From Indolivaga alginatilytica (GTDB taxonomy: Bacteria > Bacteroidota > Bacteroidia > Bacteroidales > Dysgonomonadaceae): a stretch of DNA of 52,492 bases. This document shows positions 33,563 to 43,616 of the stretch, one piece after another. The stretch is taken from the NCBI RefSeq assembly GCF_003201355.1, contig NZ_QICL01000003.1, positions 1 through 52,492 on the forward strand, written 5' to 3'. Under the pieces are notes generated by a model. It was not told the origin of the DNA and did no database searches. It was given only the letters and a program-made list of their open reading frames with translations. Position 1 is the first letter of the stretch. Each line of letters opens with the position of its first letter. Position numbers and translations under genes: made by a program.

Positions 33563-34618
33563 TTAATTATCATATTTTACTTCATACCACACTTCTCCGT
33601 TAGGATTGCCTGATACTGTATTTCTGGTACGGACTTCTTTCGAAATAATCTCTTTTTTCCTTAATCGGTTTACTTCCACTCTGTCAACTTCCTTGCCATT
33701 TATATAGTAGGTGGGTTCATTTCCAAATGGCGATTCCTCTTCTTCGATGATAGTCTGGTTCTTTTTGGGAGTGGCTTCAGATGAGCTGTCGGTATTATAA
33801 GATGGATTTGTAGCAGGCTTTTTTCTTAATGTCGACCGACCCGCCCCACCTGATAGGCGAGATGACATAGAACCGGCACTTGTCGTTTGTGATTGTTCTT
33901 TCCGCAGGTCTTCCAATAGAGCTTCTACTGCTAATGCTGCTTCTTCCATTGTTTTGAATTGACTAGGCTTAACCTTTTTGTCAAAAACAGAAGACTTCTT
34001 GGCGGTTGATTTAGCCGGAGCGGTATTTTTTGTATTTGTTTCCGCCAATTTTGTCTCCGGTTGCGGTAACTCTTCTCTTTGTTGTGTTATAATAGGAGAG
34101 TTTTTTATTGTTCTTGTTTCGCTTCCTGTTTCTGTACTCACTCTTTCACTCGCTCTGGTGTCTGTGATGGCTTCTGTTGGTCTGAGAGCCTCTTTTCTTA
34201 TGATGCCGGATGAAGTTGAAGCTCTGTTTGTAGCAGGTGCTTGAGATTCATTAGAAGATACAGTCTGCGGGTTATTGATTGGTTTTTCAATCGGAGTACT
34301 TTTAGCTTTAGGACTCTCTTCTTTTTTCGAATGTTGTTTTTCACTTTCCTGTGATTTAACATTTTCTGAAGCCGAAGATGTTTTGCCGGTAGTGGTTACA
34401 GGCGTTTCTTCTTGCGATTTTGATGATTGATTCTCCTGTGTTTGATATACGACCAATCCATCATCGTCTATATAAAAGTTGTTGAGAGTTTTAAACTGAT
34501 TTTCAAGACGTTTTTTCTCATTCTCGTCAATTTTAGTACTGCGAGAATTCGAATTGTTGCTTTGAGCAAATACATAAGATGCTATAGCAAGCAGAACTAT
34601 GGTTATTGAGAGTTTCAT
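33563..34618 (-). CDS. Exported low-complexity protein
   Basis: 351 aa from ATG at 34618. This start is chosen because a clear signal peptide begins there and ends near YVFAQS. Residues about 60-270 are Ser/Thr/Glu/Lys/Pro-rich and probably disordered. The last 60 residues (EPTYYINGKEVDRVEVNRLRK ... NGEVWYEVKYDN) form a small conserved-looking domain like those in plug or TonB-peptide repeats. No recognised family. Periplasmic or surface scaffold is only a guess. Confidence 0.65.
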   Translation of the reverse strand: MKLSITIVLLAIASYVFAQSNNSNSRSTKIDENEKKRLENQFKTLNNFYIDDDGLVVYQTQENQSSKSQEETPVTTTGKTSSASENVKSQESEKQHSKKEESPKAKSTPIEKPINNPQTVSSNESQAPATNRASTSSGIIRKEALRPTEAITDTRASERVSTETGSETRTIKNSPIITQQREELPQPETKLAETNTKNTAPAKSTAKKSSVFDKKVKPSQFKTMEEAALAVEALLEDLRKEQSQTTSAGSMSSRLSGGAGRSTLRKKPATNPSYNTDSSSEATPKKNQTIIEEEESPFGNEPTYYINGKEVDRVEVNRLRKKEIISKEVRTRNTVSGNPNGEVWYEVKYDN

Positions 34619-34787
34619 CTTTTTTTCATTTCTGTTAAAAAAATAGCTATACATTCCGACCTTTTTTAAGGTATTCTTAAGTAAGTGCGTTTCGTAAAAC
34701 TATACGTTTCAGTTATCTTGGAACCTGCAAATTTAACACAAATCTTTGACATAAAAAATATAATTTTGTTAACTCTGTGACAGTGTG

Positions 34788-35681
34788 TCAATTTCGTCTC
34801 TGTTTATGCCATACTTGGGTTGAATTGATTATGTTCTGCCACAATATGTATGCTCCCGGTCCAATAGATGAAATAGGATTCAGATAAGTCTGAGCCATCC
34901 ATATAGAGAGTATTGTATTTTTCTGCCCTAGGCCTTGTCCTCCTGCAACAGTGTCGCTGTAGTATCTTCCCAATCGCCTTCCGGTGTAAAATTGAATACA
35001 GCAGATGAATAGAGTTAAGCCGAAGATTGCTAGTGCTGTAGAGAAGTGAGCACGACCCTCCAATAGTAAAAAGTCTACACTGCGTGCTGTTACTATCATA
35101 AGAGCCAGATTCCATAGATAAAACGAATATGATTGCGAGTTTCTTATTTTATTCTGAACTTTTGGCAGAAACCTGCCTAAAAGTATGGCTAGGAAAAAGG
35201 GTAGTAGAAGCAAAATGAAGACTCGTTGAGTGATGCTCTGCAACTCTTCCCAAAAAGAGAAACCCGAGTGATCACCTATAATTGTAAACATAAGAGGTGC
35301 TACTAGTGCAACTGTTAAATTGCTGAGAAGACTAAATGCCGTTAAGCTGGCGGTATTGCCTCCTAACATTCCTGTAATAACAACAGCCGAAGTCGCTGTG
35401 GGAGCCAAAATACAGATCATTACGCTTTGTGCAATAATAGGGTCGATGCCCCGGATTGCTACATAAGCAGCAATACTGCCGACTAATTGGATTGCCAACA
35501 GCCAGAAATGAAGCATCGTAAACCGAACAGCTCGAAGTGAAATATTAGTATAGGTGATGAGTAACATAAAAAAGATCAGGTAGGGTGTTATGAATGCCAG
35601 CTGTGCCAGATAGGAATAAAATAATGTCCCTACAATCATAGATACAGGCATCATGTACGATTTGATCTTTTTGATATTCAT
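34788..35681 (-). CDS. Bile acid:sodium symporter family transporter
   Basis: A 297-aa inner-membrane protein with about nine to ten hydrophobic segments. The family-typical region LAPTATSAVVITGMLGGNT and the following SLLSNLTVALVAP correspond to the discontinuous helix of SBF/BASS carriers. Substrate not predictable; it could be a bile acid, pantoate or another organic anion. It is monocistronic, and no regulator is adjacent. Confidence 0.82.
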   Translation of the reverse strand: MNIKKIKSYMMPVSMIVGTLFYSYLAQLAFITPYLIFFMLLITYTNISLRAVRFTMLHFWLLAIQLVGSIAAYVAIRGIDPIIAQSVMICILAPTATSAVVITGMLGGNTASLTAFSLLSNLTVALVAPLMFTIIGDHSGFSFWEELQSITQRVFILLLLPFFLAILLGRFLPKVQNKIRNSQSYSFYLWNLALMIVTARSVDFLLLEGRAHFSTALAIFGLTLFICCIQFYTGRRLGRYYSDTVAGGQGLGQKNTILSIWMAQTYLNPISSIGPGAYILWQNIINSTQVWHKQRRN

Positions 35682-35779
35682 CTCTGTGCTTTATTTAGCT
35701 GCAAAGATATGCTTTTTCGGCCAACAGCTTTCAGTCAGCAGTTAACAAATCTGCCCGGCTGATAACTGTTGGCTGATAA

Positions 35780-37066
35780 TTACTTGTATGAAAACCATTT
35801 AATAAGTTCTTTTATACTAGGTTTCTTTCCATACATAAGAATCCCGACCCTGTAAATCTTAGCAGCAAACTTAACTGTGAAGAAAACGCTTGTATATAAT
35901 ATAACTATAGATAGTATTTTTTCCCAAAGTGGAATCTCAAAAGGAATTCGTACCATCATAACAATAGGCGAGGTCAGCGGAATCATCGAGCACCAGAAAG
36001 CAAGAGGTCCATCGGGATTCTGAAGGCTGTATATGCCCACGTAAAACGAGAATATAAAGATAAGAGTTACAGGCATTACAAACTGCTGGGTATCCTGTGC
36101 ATTATCTACAGCAGCACCGAACATGGCAAACAGCGAAGCATAGATAAGGTATCCTCCGATAAACAGGAGTAAGAAGGATATAATAATCTCTGCCCAATTG
36201 ATAGAAAATAACATTTCTATACCGGCTAATTGAGAAGATAATCCGCCCATATCAGCTTCTGCAAAAAGAGTACTTTTAGCACCCAGAATAATAGCTAAGA
36301 TACCAAACCAAATACAGAGTTGAGTAATACCTGTTAAACCGATACCTATAATTTTCCCCATCATAAGATCGAAAGGTTTGACCGATGAAATCATAACTTC
36401 TACAATTCTGTTGCTTTTCTCTTCTACCACACCCTGCATTACCATAGTGCCATACATGAGTATAAACATATACATGATGAAGGTAAAGATTCCTCCTACT
36501 CCTGCGGCTATAGAGGAGGATGTTTCTTTTTCCGAGCCGTCATCACTCCATCTTTTTGTGGTAACTTTTATATTGCCGGAAGTTTCGATAACTTGCCGAA
36601 TATCAACTATGATCTTTGTATCAATATTTGCCTCTTGAGCCAACAGGTTTATTTTGTCCGATTTTATAACCTCCGACAGAGTATTGTTTATATACCCTTG
36701 TAAATCGAGAGGTATTTGTTTTTCGGATACAAATGTAGCTGCTGTGGGGTTTTCTGCTAAGTCTCCCGTAATTTGGAGTATGCCGAAAATGTCTTTTCCT
36801 ACTTCTGATTTTAGATGATTGTTTTGTTCTTTACCTGCTATTTCGAACGCATAATGTTCCGAAGATTTCAGATGAGAGGCGTATTTCCCTGTATTATCGA
36901 TTACCGAAATTCGTTTTATTCCCGAATCCTGTATATCTGAAAGTAATAGGGGAACGGCTATTATTGCTACCATCAGAACAGGCATTAATAGGGTGAGAAC
37001 CACGAATGATCTTTTCTTGATCCGCGACAGATATTCTCGTTTTATAATAAGGTTTAATGCATTCAT
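35780..37066 (-). CDS. ABC-2 permease, NatB-like
   Basis: A 428-aa membrane protein. An N-terminal membrane helix (about 20-42) is followed by a periplasmic domain of about 130 residues and then five to six C-terminal helices (e.g. IFTFIMYMFILMYGTMVMQGVVEEKSNRIVEV). This is the layout of NatB/YhaP-type ABC-2 exporters. The ATP-binding gene upstream overlaps it by 4 bp. Substrate unknown; Na+ export is reported for the Bacillus NatAB pair. Confidence 0.85.
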   Translation of the reverse strand: MNALNLIIKREYLSRIKKRSFVVLTLLMPVLMVAIIAVPLLLSDIQDSGIKRISVIDNTGKYASHLKSSEHYAFEIAGKEQNNHLKSEVGKDIFGILQITGDLAENPTAATFVSEKQIPLDLQGYINNTLSEVIKSDKINLLAQEANIDTKIIVDIRQVIETSGNIKVTTKRWSDDGSEKETSSSIAAGVGGIFTFIMYMFILMYGTMVMQGVVEEKSNRIVEVMISSVKPFDLMMGKIIGIGLTGITQLCIWFGILAIILGAKSTLFAEADMGGLSSQLAGIEMLFSINWAEIIISFLLLFIGGYLIYASLFAMFGAAVDNAQDTQQFVMPVTLIFIFSFYVGIYSLQNPDGPLAFWCSMIPLTSPIVMMVRIPFEIPLWEKILSIVILYTSVFFTVKFAAKIYRVGILMYGKKPSIKELIKWFSYK

Positions 37067-37968
37067 AGGTTTGTGACTGTTTGGATGAATATTTCGTTCA
37101 TAGATGGTAATTCTTCCTCAAAAGAAAGAACTTCGTATCTATCGGTAATTTCTCTTAGTATTTGTGAGTTGGACGAATCCCCTAGTTTCTTTATTTTTAC
37201 TTTAGTGGTCTCAATATTCGATTCTTTTGATTCCAACGAAAATAAGGCGGAGGAGAAATCGAAACCATTACCATTTACAATTACGGTAAAAACATGTTTC
37301 TTGTACTTGTTGCGTATTTCCTTTACATTACCTTGAAGTACTACCTGCGATTTATTGATGAGGGTGATTTCATCGCAAAGTTCCTCAACCGATTCCATGT
37401 TGTGAGTCGAAAGGATAATTGTTTTTCCTTTTTCCTTTAGTTCAAGAATCTCTTTCTTCAAAAGTTCCGCATTCACCGGATCAAACCCGCTGAATGGTTC
37501 GTCCAGAATTAACAATTCGGGGTCATGTATAACGGTAGTTATAAATTGTATTTTTTGTTGCATACCTTTTGATAACTCTTCTATCTTTTTGTCTTTCCAT
37601 GAAGTGATATCGAATTTTTCAAACCATTCGTCTATCCTTCGGTTGGCTTCCTTTTTTTTCAGTCCCTTTAGCTCTGCCAGAAATAAAGCATGTTCCTTTA
37701 CTTTCATTTTTTTGTAAAGTCCTCTTTCTTCGGGCAAATAGCCGATGTTGTAAATGTCGGATTGAGAGGAGGGACGACCGTTTAGAAATACTTCGCCACT
37801 ATCGGGAGCTGTGATTCGATTGATAATTCGTATCAATGTAGTTTTGCCTGCTCCATTGGGACCAAGCAGACCGTAAATTTTCCCTTGTGGAACTTTTATG
37901 CTCACATCATTAAGAGCCCTATGACCTGCATATTGCTTTATTACGTTTCTGGCTTCAAGATATATCAT
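37063..37968 (-). CDS. ABC transporter ATP-binding protein, NatA-like
   Basis: 301 aa. Walker A is LLGPNGAGKTT (about 34-44), followed by a Q/L-loop region, the signature LSKGMQQK, Walker B LLILDEPFSGFDP and a His switch (STHNM). The C-terminal 80 residues are the extension typical of NatA/YhaQ. It pairs with the permease at 35780-37066, with ATGA overlap. Confidence 0.92.
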   Translation of the reverse strand: MIYLEARNVIKQYAGHRALNDVSIKVPQGKIYGLLGPNGAGKTTLIRIINRITAPDSGEVFLNGRPSSQSDIYNIGYLPEERGLYKKMKVKEHALFLAELKGLKKKEANRRIDEWFEKFDITSWKDKKIEELSKGMQQKIQFITTVIHDPELLILDEPFSGFDPVNAELLKKEILELKEKGKTIILSTHNMESVEELCDEITLINKSQVVLQGNVKEIRNKYKKHVFTVIVNGNGFDFSSALFSLESKESNIETTKVKIKKLGDSSNSQILREITDRYEVLSFEEELPSMNEIFIQTVTNL

Positions 37969-38135
37969 ATTTATCTAGGTGTTGTTTCTTTATAATTAGT
38001 AGCTGATAGGGTAATGAAAATCACAGAGACATGAGTTTTTTTTATCTGTCTATAATTTTGTAACCTTTTAGTCTGCTAATTTAATTTATTATTCTAGATT
38101 ATAAAGTATAAATTTGCGAGACTAACGAATAACCG

Positions 38136-39383
38136 ATGGAAATACTGTTTGTAGTAGTACTTTTTATAATTTTAGTATCTTTAGTTGTATATGCCAGCTT
38201 AAAACCGAAGAATTCTTTAGCTTCCGGTTGGGGTAACTATTACGCTGAAAACTTAAGTTTAAGCAGTGCTGAAAAGGACTTATTGAATAAAATCTCAACT
38301 CAGATCAGACCGGATGCTTTTTACAAAGTAGCTTTTTGCAGGGAAAATGCCATCAGGCTGTTTTTAAGTGTGTACCGAAAGTTTCCCTCGTTTCTTATAG
38401 GTAGTAAATATTTTGATCTGTTCTATTATTGTAGCTATATATTAAAGATAAAGTATGTTTTTTTACTACCTTCTAATGATGTATGCAGCCCTGAAAGGGC
38501 TGAGGTTAAGAGGTTCGAATCAGTTATTGCAGATTCGGTTAGAGATCTGATAGAAAAAGAATTTTTGGCTTTGCCCGAGCTCGATGCTCAGCAGGAGAGG
38601 TTACTATATGGAGAAGATAGTAAAAGATGGTTAACCATTTTCGAGAAGCTTAAAGCTGATTTTTCAGATGGTATTCAGTTCTATGAAGATATTAAGGGCA
38701 GGGTGCCTTTAAGCGGATCTGTGGTTGCTAAACGCAATCTTTGCTATGATTCTTATTCTTTTATGTTGGATAAAGACAAGGTCTTAGCTTTGAAATTTTA
38801 TATGCATTATTTGGATGTCGGTTCTGCTTCAGATACTTTTAAATTTAAAACTATAACTAAACCCCATCAAAAAATCTTATTTGAAAATGAAACTCAATTA
38901 AAATACTTTCAAAAAATACTGAAAGGTTATAAGAAAAATGAAAACTTGAATAAAGCATTAAGTGAGATTGAAGACTTGTTTGTGAAAAAGAGAAAGAAAG
39001 TTCTTCTGGACGAAAATGCGATAAAATCAGCAAAAGAAGACCTGATAGGTGTGGTGGGCTTATTAAATGAGTACTTGGAGGATGACGAGTTTGCAGAAGT
39101 AAAAGTGACTCCCGTTATGGAAAGTGTAGTTTCTTCTTCATCTATTAGTATAGACTTTAATATTATTCAAATAGAATTTTTAGAAATGTTTGTGTTCCAA
39201 TCATATATTCTCTCTTTTGCGGAAGTTGATGTCTTTGCTAACTCGAAAGGTGTATTTAAAAGCCAATTAATCGATGGTATCAATGATTTATGTTACGACT
39301 TATTAGACGATATGTTGATAGAAGAAGCCGAAGATAATTATATCTTGAATGAGCAGTATTATAAAAAAGTAATGGAAGGTTGA
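38136..39383 (+). CDS. TerB-N/TerB-C-like membrane-anchored protein
   Basis: A 415-aa protein. One N-terminal membrane helix (3-22) leads to a central domain (about 40-270: RENAIRLFLSVYRKFPSFLIGS, then KKYVFLLPS-like and acidic helical parts) that resembles TerB-N. The C-terminal 90 residues (ISIDFNIIQIEFLEMF ... LIDGINDLCYDLLDDMLIEEAEDNYILNEQYY) resemble TerB-C. Iyer and Aravind's Ter-system work places such proteins with ATPases and DNA-processing enzymes. Here it is followed by a membrane hydrolase-like gene, a P-loop ATPase and TelA. Domain calls are by eye. Confidence 0.6.
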   Translation: MEILFVVVLFIILVSLVVYASLKPKNSLASGWGNYYAENLSLSSAEKDLLNKISTQIRPDAFYKVAFCRENAIRLFLSVYRKFPSFLIGSKYFDLFYYCSYILKIKYVFLLPSNDVCSPERAEVKRFESVIADSVRDLIEKEFLALPELDAQQERLLYGEDSKRWLTIFEKLKADFSDGIQFYEDIKGRVPLSGSVVAKRNLCYDSYSFMLDKDKVLALKFYMHYLDVGSASDTFKFKTITKPHQKILFENETQLKYFQKILKGYKKNENLNKALSEIEDLFVKKRKKVLLDENAIKSAKEDLIGVVGLLNEYLEDDEFAEVKVTPVMESVVSSSSISIDFNIIQIEFLEMFVFQSYILSFAEVDVFANSKGVFKSQLIDGINDLCYDLLDDMLIEEAEDNYILNEQYYKKVMEG

Positions 39384-39389
39384 TTTTTT

Positions 39390-40190
39390 ATGGATATTCT
39401 AACCCATACTCTTTCGGGTGTAGCTGTAGCTACCGTTGTAGCCAATTATAATAAGGTAACTCCGCTTCGTAAAGCTCAGATATTATCAGCGGGAGCCATC
39501 GGTGGAGCATTGCCTGATATTGATGCCGTAAGTATGTGGTCTGAATTTGATCAGACCTTTGGAGCATTGTTTAATCTGTCACATTCGGGGCGTGTCATCT
39601 ATGGAAGTAAGTTTTGGTATTCGCACCATGCTTTCTTTCACTCGCTGCCAGGAAGCCTCATTTTAGCGATTTTGTTTTTTTTGGTTATTTATTTAATCAA
39701 AAAAAGAGACTCATCTCGCGATTTAATGGCTTTCTATAAAACCTATTCAAGTATTTTTATAGCTTTCATACTGGGGTATTGGGCACATCTTGCGGGAGAT
39801 TTGCCCACACCTGCATCTGTATGGGGAGGAATAGGTTTCTTTTGGCCTTCGGAAAACTATATTGGAGGATATGGTAAAATCTGGTGGTGGAATAATTATG
39901 ATATTTTTCTACTGATAGTATGTTGCATTGCCTTAAATATTGCGATGCCTGCAATTTCAAAGTCTATTCGGTCAAAATCCGGAGTTTTCAGCCTATCCGT
40001 TGCCATTGTTACTTTTCTTTTGATTCTGGTGCAGATCAATACCCGTCATTACGATTATTCATATGCTGATAATAGATCCAATTATACAAAGATGGAGCAA
40101 AAATCGAAAGAGGAACAAAAGCGAGTCCTAGGTGACAGGCTATATCGTTATATGGATAAACTGGATAGAAGTTTAAAAATCAATTTTTGA
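39390..40190 (+). CDS. YdjM/DUF457-type membrane-bound metal-dependent hydrolase-like protein
   Basis: A 266-aa inner-membrane protein starting 6 bp after the TerB-like gene. His/Asp-rich motifs characteristic of the family are present: MDILTHTLSG at the start, GALPDID, YSHHAFFHSLPG and YWAHLAGDLPTPASVWGG. About four to five membrane helices. Its biochemical role is unproven. Its place in the Ter-like cluster suggests a membrane-associated step. Confidence 0.8.
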   Translation: MDILTHTLSGVAVATVVANYNKVTPLRKAQILSAGAIGGALPDIDAVSMWSEFDQTFGALFNLSHSGRVIYGSKFWYSHHAFFHSLPGSLILAILFFLVIYLIKKRDSSRDLMAFYKTYSSIFIAFILGYWAHLAGDLPTPASVWGGIGFFWPSENYIGGYGKIWWWNNYDIFLLIVCCIALNIAMPAISKSIRSKSGVFSLSVAIVTFLLILVQINTRHYDYSYADNRSNYTKMEQKSKEEQKRVLGDRLYRYMDKLDRSLKINF

Positions 40191-40283
40191 TTGTAACGGC
40201 ATTCAATTATGTTAACCTTATTGCCTTTAGAAAATAAATATCTTTGTAGTGTTACACTGCTTTTGTAAATAATCAACCGAAAA

Positions 40284-42338
40284 ATGGAGCTAAATATAAA
40301 ACCGAAAGAAGCCACTGCTATAATAAACTCGTTAATTGGGGGAGTTGTTCCCAAAATAGGGGTGCAGCATATTACTGTGGGGAGAACAGACGAAGTGGAG
40401 ATGTTTGTGAAAGCGATGGATAATGTGAAAGAAGGGCATAGTATGGTGAAATTCTGGATCGGCGATTTCGGATCGGGAAAATCATTCATGCTACATCTTT
40501 TGACAACTGTCGCTTTAAAACAGCGATTTGTGGTAAGTAATGCCGATTTTACACCACACACCCGTCTTTATTCTAATGATGGAAAGGCTCAATCTCTCTA
40601 TACCTCATTGGTTGATAATATTGCAGTTCTTACCAAGCCCGAAGGTGGAGCCTTGTCTATCTTACTGGAAAAATGGATAGAGCAGGCAATCATGCAAACA
40701 GCTGCGGAAAACAGTATTGAATTAACTAAAATACGCGATACTGAGTATCTTCCTGCAATAAGGAATACAATAATGAAAACCACCAATGAGATAACAGAGG
40801 TTGGAGGTTTCGATTTCGGTCTGGTCATAGTGAAATATTACGAGGGATTTATAGCAGCGGATGACGAGCTTAAGAAAAATGCATTGAAATGGCTTAAAGG
40901 AGAATATACTACTAAAACTGAAGCTAAGAACGATTTAGGGGTTTCCGATATTATCAATGATCGTAATTATTACGAGATGTTGAAAAATCTGACGAAACTA
41001 TTTGTGAAGATAGGATATAGCGGGTTTGTTATCAATCTTGATGAATGTATCAATCTTTATAAGATATCTAATACGGGAATGCGGCAGAAAAACTATGAAA
41101 AACTGATGAGCATGTATAACGATTGTTTTCAGGGAAAAATAGAACATCTGTTTCTTAATTTTGCAGGAACGAGTGAAACTCTTGAAGATAAAGTCAGAGG
41201 CTTTTATAGTTATGATGCCTTAAAAACCCGATTAAAGGTCAATAAGTTTGAGACTGCTAAAATTCGGGATTTTGCTCAGCCGGTTATCCGCTTAATGCCT
41301 TTAAGCGATAATGAGATATTTGTACTGCTTAAAAACCTGAAAGAGATATTCGATTTTAACTATAATGTTTCGATGGATTTTTCGGATGGAGATATCCAGC
41401 ATTTTATGGAAGAGGTCTATAACAAACCCAATGCAGCAGAATTTTTAACTCCCCGTGAGGTGATTCGTGATTTCTTGAATATTCTGAATATCCTTCGTCA
41501 AAATCCCGAAACGGATAAGAACCTGTTGATCGCAGAAATTCAGGTTTCGGATGAAAGACCTCTTGATCTGGAAGAAGCGCAAGAAATAGACAGAGCCGAG
41601 AAAGTCAAGAAGATAATGAAACAGTATAAGAGTTTGAACTTCTCGCCTCAATTCACCGATAAATTAGTAGAAACCTTATTAGATGATGAAAACTGCCTGA
41701 GGGTAGTAGTCGGTTCATTCAAGAATAAAGCAGGTACTCTGATTGCTACCGAGAAGCGATTGGTTTTTATTAATAAGCAATTGAATTTTGTTGAGTCTTT
41801 CCCTTATAGTCAGATTACTGAATTGCATTATGCCAGAGGTACTCAGAACAGTTCTTTATATATAACCCGTAATGATGAGAAGTTGAGTGTTGATTTGATC
41901 CCTAATGTTCAAATAAAGCCTTTGATTGCTCTTTTAGAATCTCAAATAGAAATATTAGAGCGAAAAACTCTGGCTGCGGAATTAGCTTATTGGAATAAGC
42001 TGATTAAAAATGCAGAGATAAAAATGAGTCTTTCTAAAATGGAACGAGTTGCTTTTATTATTCAGGAAAAAGATTCATCAACAGAAGAAACATTCTTTCT
42101 AAGGCATACCGAAACTTTATCTAAACTTCTGAGTCAATATTGTCTTCTTGAAAATTCGGGTTTAGAGACAGAAGAAACAAAAACTTCGATGCAACGTATA
42201 GAGGAAGCTATAAGGACGGCAGGAAGTGCTTTTGAACAAGAGTTAAATACTATCTTTAAAACGGAGATGATGAGCGTAGATGCAGAATCGGAAGTATATC
42301 TTGATAATTTGCGGAATAAAGGTTTTATAGAGTCATAA
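40284..42338 (+). CDS. DUF2791/BrxD-like P-loop ATPase with C-terminal PH-like domain
   Basis: A 684-aa protein. Walker A is GDFGSGKS (60-67), and a Walker-B-like GFVINLDECINLY lies near residue 247. This arrangement (RTDE at 34-37 before Walker A, long insertion after it) is that of the DUF2791/BREX BrxD-like ATPases. A bPH_2-like beta domain follows (about 490-560: GTLIATEKRLVFINKQ ... LYITRND), and then a helical tail. It is followed 15 bp later by telA. The same mix of TerB, DUF2791-type ATPase and TelA suggests an envelope-linked stress or anti-phage system. Function inferred. Confidence 0.7.
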   Translation: MELNIKPKEATAIINSLIGGVVPKIGVQHITVGRTDEVEMFVKAMDNVKEGHSMVKFWIGDFGSGKSFMLHLLTTVALKQRFVVSNADFTPHTRLYSNDGKAQSLYTSLVDNIAVLTKPEGGALSILLEKWIEQAIMQTAAENSIELTKIRDTEYLPAIRNTIMKTTNEITEVGGFDFGLVIVKYYEGFIAADDELKKNALKWLKGEYTTKTEAKNDLGVSDIINDRNYYEMLKNLTKLFVKIGYSGFVINLDECINLYKISNTGMRQKNYEKLMSMYNDCFQGKIEHLFLNFAGTSETLEDKVRGFYSYDALKTRLKVNKFETAKIRDFAQPVIRLMPLSDNEIFVLLKNLKEIFDFNYNVSMDFSDGDIQHFMEEVYNKPNAAEFLTPREVIRDFLNILNILRQNPETDKNLLIAEIQVSDERPLDLEEAQEIDRAEKVKKIMKQYKSLNFSPQFTDKLVETLLDDENCLRVVVGSFKNKAGTLIATEKRLVFINKQLNFVESFPYSQITELHYARGTQNSSLYITRNDEKLSVDLIPNVQIKPLIALLESQIEILERKTLAAELAYWNKLIKNAEIKMSLSKMERVAFIIQEKDSSTEETFFLRHTETLSKLLSQYCLLENSGLETEETKTSMQRIEEAIRTAGSAFEQELNTIFKTEMMSVDAESEVYLDNLRNKGFIES

Positions 42339-42353
42339 AAAAACGCATTTTAA

Positions 42354-43427
42354 ATGGGAGAATTGTTTAAGATAAGTATCCTCGGTGACGATCTGATTGA
42401 GAAATCAGTGGATATTACGCCTCTGTATCAAGAGCAGATCGAAAAAATAAAATCGAAAATAGATTTGAATAATACTTCAGCCATGCAATATGGCATTGTC
42501 TCTCAAAACCAACTGGGAGCATTTTCGGAAATAGTCTTGAAGCAAATGCGGTCGAAGAATACTCTTGCTATTGATAATACATTAAGCACATTGGTTTTTG
42601 AATTAAAAAACTTTGATAGATCGATTACTAAATGGAGCATCTGTCGACTATTTGAGAGTAATAAAAAGCGTATTTTCAGAATTAATAATGAATACAAAAA
42701 AACAGAAAAGACTGTCTCTGATATAGATCGTCAGCTAGAAAAACAGTACCAGACATTGTCAGTTGATTTGAAGATACTCGAAAAAATGTTTGAGCAAAAT
42801 AAGCAGCATTTTGAGAATCTTTCACTTTACATATATGCAGGAGAATTAAAAGTACAAGACTTAAAGAAAGAGTTACCATATCTAAAAGCAAAGGCACAAG
42901 AAAATCAAGATTCTCAGTTGAGATTTGAAGCTCAAAAGCTCGAAGAGCAACTCCAAAGACTGGAGAGGCGAGTACATAACCTGAAATTGAGTAAGGTTGT
43001 CTCCATGCAACTGGCGGCACAAATAAGGTTGATACAAAGTAATAACACATCATTGTTGGATAAACTTCAATCCTGTATGTTGAATACTTTGCCTTTGTGG
43101 AAAAATCAGATGATTTTATCGTTGAATATTGCTAACTCTCAACAAGTGTTGGAGGCTCAGCGTACTTTGTCTTTATTTATCAATAAAGCCATGAGGCGTA
43201 ATAGTAAGACACTCGGTAAATTGAGCTCTCAGATTGCTGGAGAAAATGAGCGCGAAATTGTAAGCTTATCTACTCTTCAAGAGATAAACGGTAGTTTACT
43301 AACAACTGTCCGTGATGTTTTGAATGTACAGCAAGAAGGGAGTCGATTGAGAGGGCAAGCTGAATCCGGTTTGCTTAGTGCCGAAAGAGAGTTGAGCCAA
43401 CTGGCTAGTGGATTGGAGAATATCTGA
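42354..43427 (+). CDS. TelA/KlaA toxic-anion-resistance family protein
   Basis: A 357-aa, mostly helical protein. The family core is clear: LPLWKNQMILSLNIANSQ followed by ...INKAMRRNSKTLGKL. A long coiled-coil region (about 115-215, e.g. EAQKLEEQLQRLERRVHNLK) precedes it. TelA proteins are linked to tellurite resistance and Ter-type stress responses, with no established mechanism. It is the last gene of the four-gene cluster, 15 bp after the ATPase. Confidence 0.88.
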   Translation: MGELFKISILGDDLIEKSVDITPLYQEQIEKIKSKIDLNNTSAMQYGIVSQNQLGAFSEIVLKQMRSKNTLAIDNTLSTLVFELKNFDRSITKWSICRLFESNKKRIFRINNEYKKTEKTVSDIDRQLEKQYQTLSVDLKILEKMFEQNKQHFENLSLYIYAGELKVQDLKKELPYLKAKAQENQDSQLRFEAQKLEEQLQRLERRVHNLKLSKVVSMQLAAQIRLIQSNNTSLLDKLQSCMLNTLPLWKNQMILSLNIANSQQVLEAQRTLSLFINKAMRRNSKTLGKLSSQIAGENEREIVSLSTLQEINGSLLTTVRDVLNVQQEGSRLRGQAESGLLSAERELSQLASGLENI

Positions 43428-43572
43428 GGAAGGATATTTTAGCCGTTTCTCTGTTCAGCTAGGTTGTAAATAGGTGATTCTAAGTTCTAAAAGTTAGCCT
43501 GTAATTTAAGAACCCGGATTTTTTACTTTATAATTTTATTCTGTAAATGTTTGTATTTTATAAGATATCTCC

Positions 43573-43600
43573 TATATTTGCATTGTTAACAAAATTATTA
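43573..43600 (+). promoter_or_regulatory. tetR promoter with operator
   Basis: The -7 box TATATTTG (43573-43580) is followed by TAACAAAATTATTA (43587-43600), a near copy (13/14) of the palindrome TAACAA-AA-TTGTTA at 44249-44262. The operator covers the expected transcription start, so it suits TetR autoregulation. Confidence 0.6.
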
Positions 43601-43616
43601 AACAAATAAGTTGATA

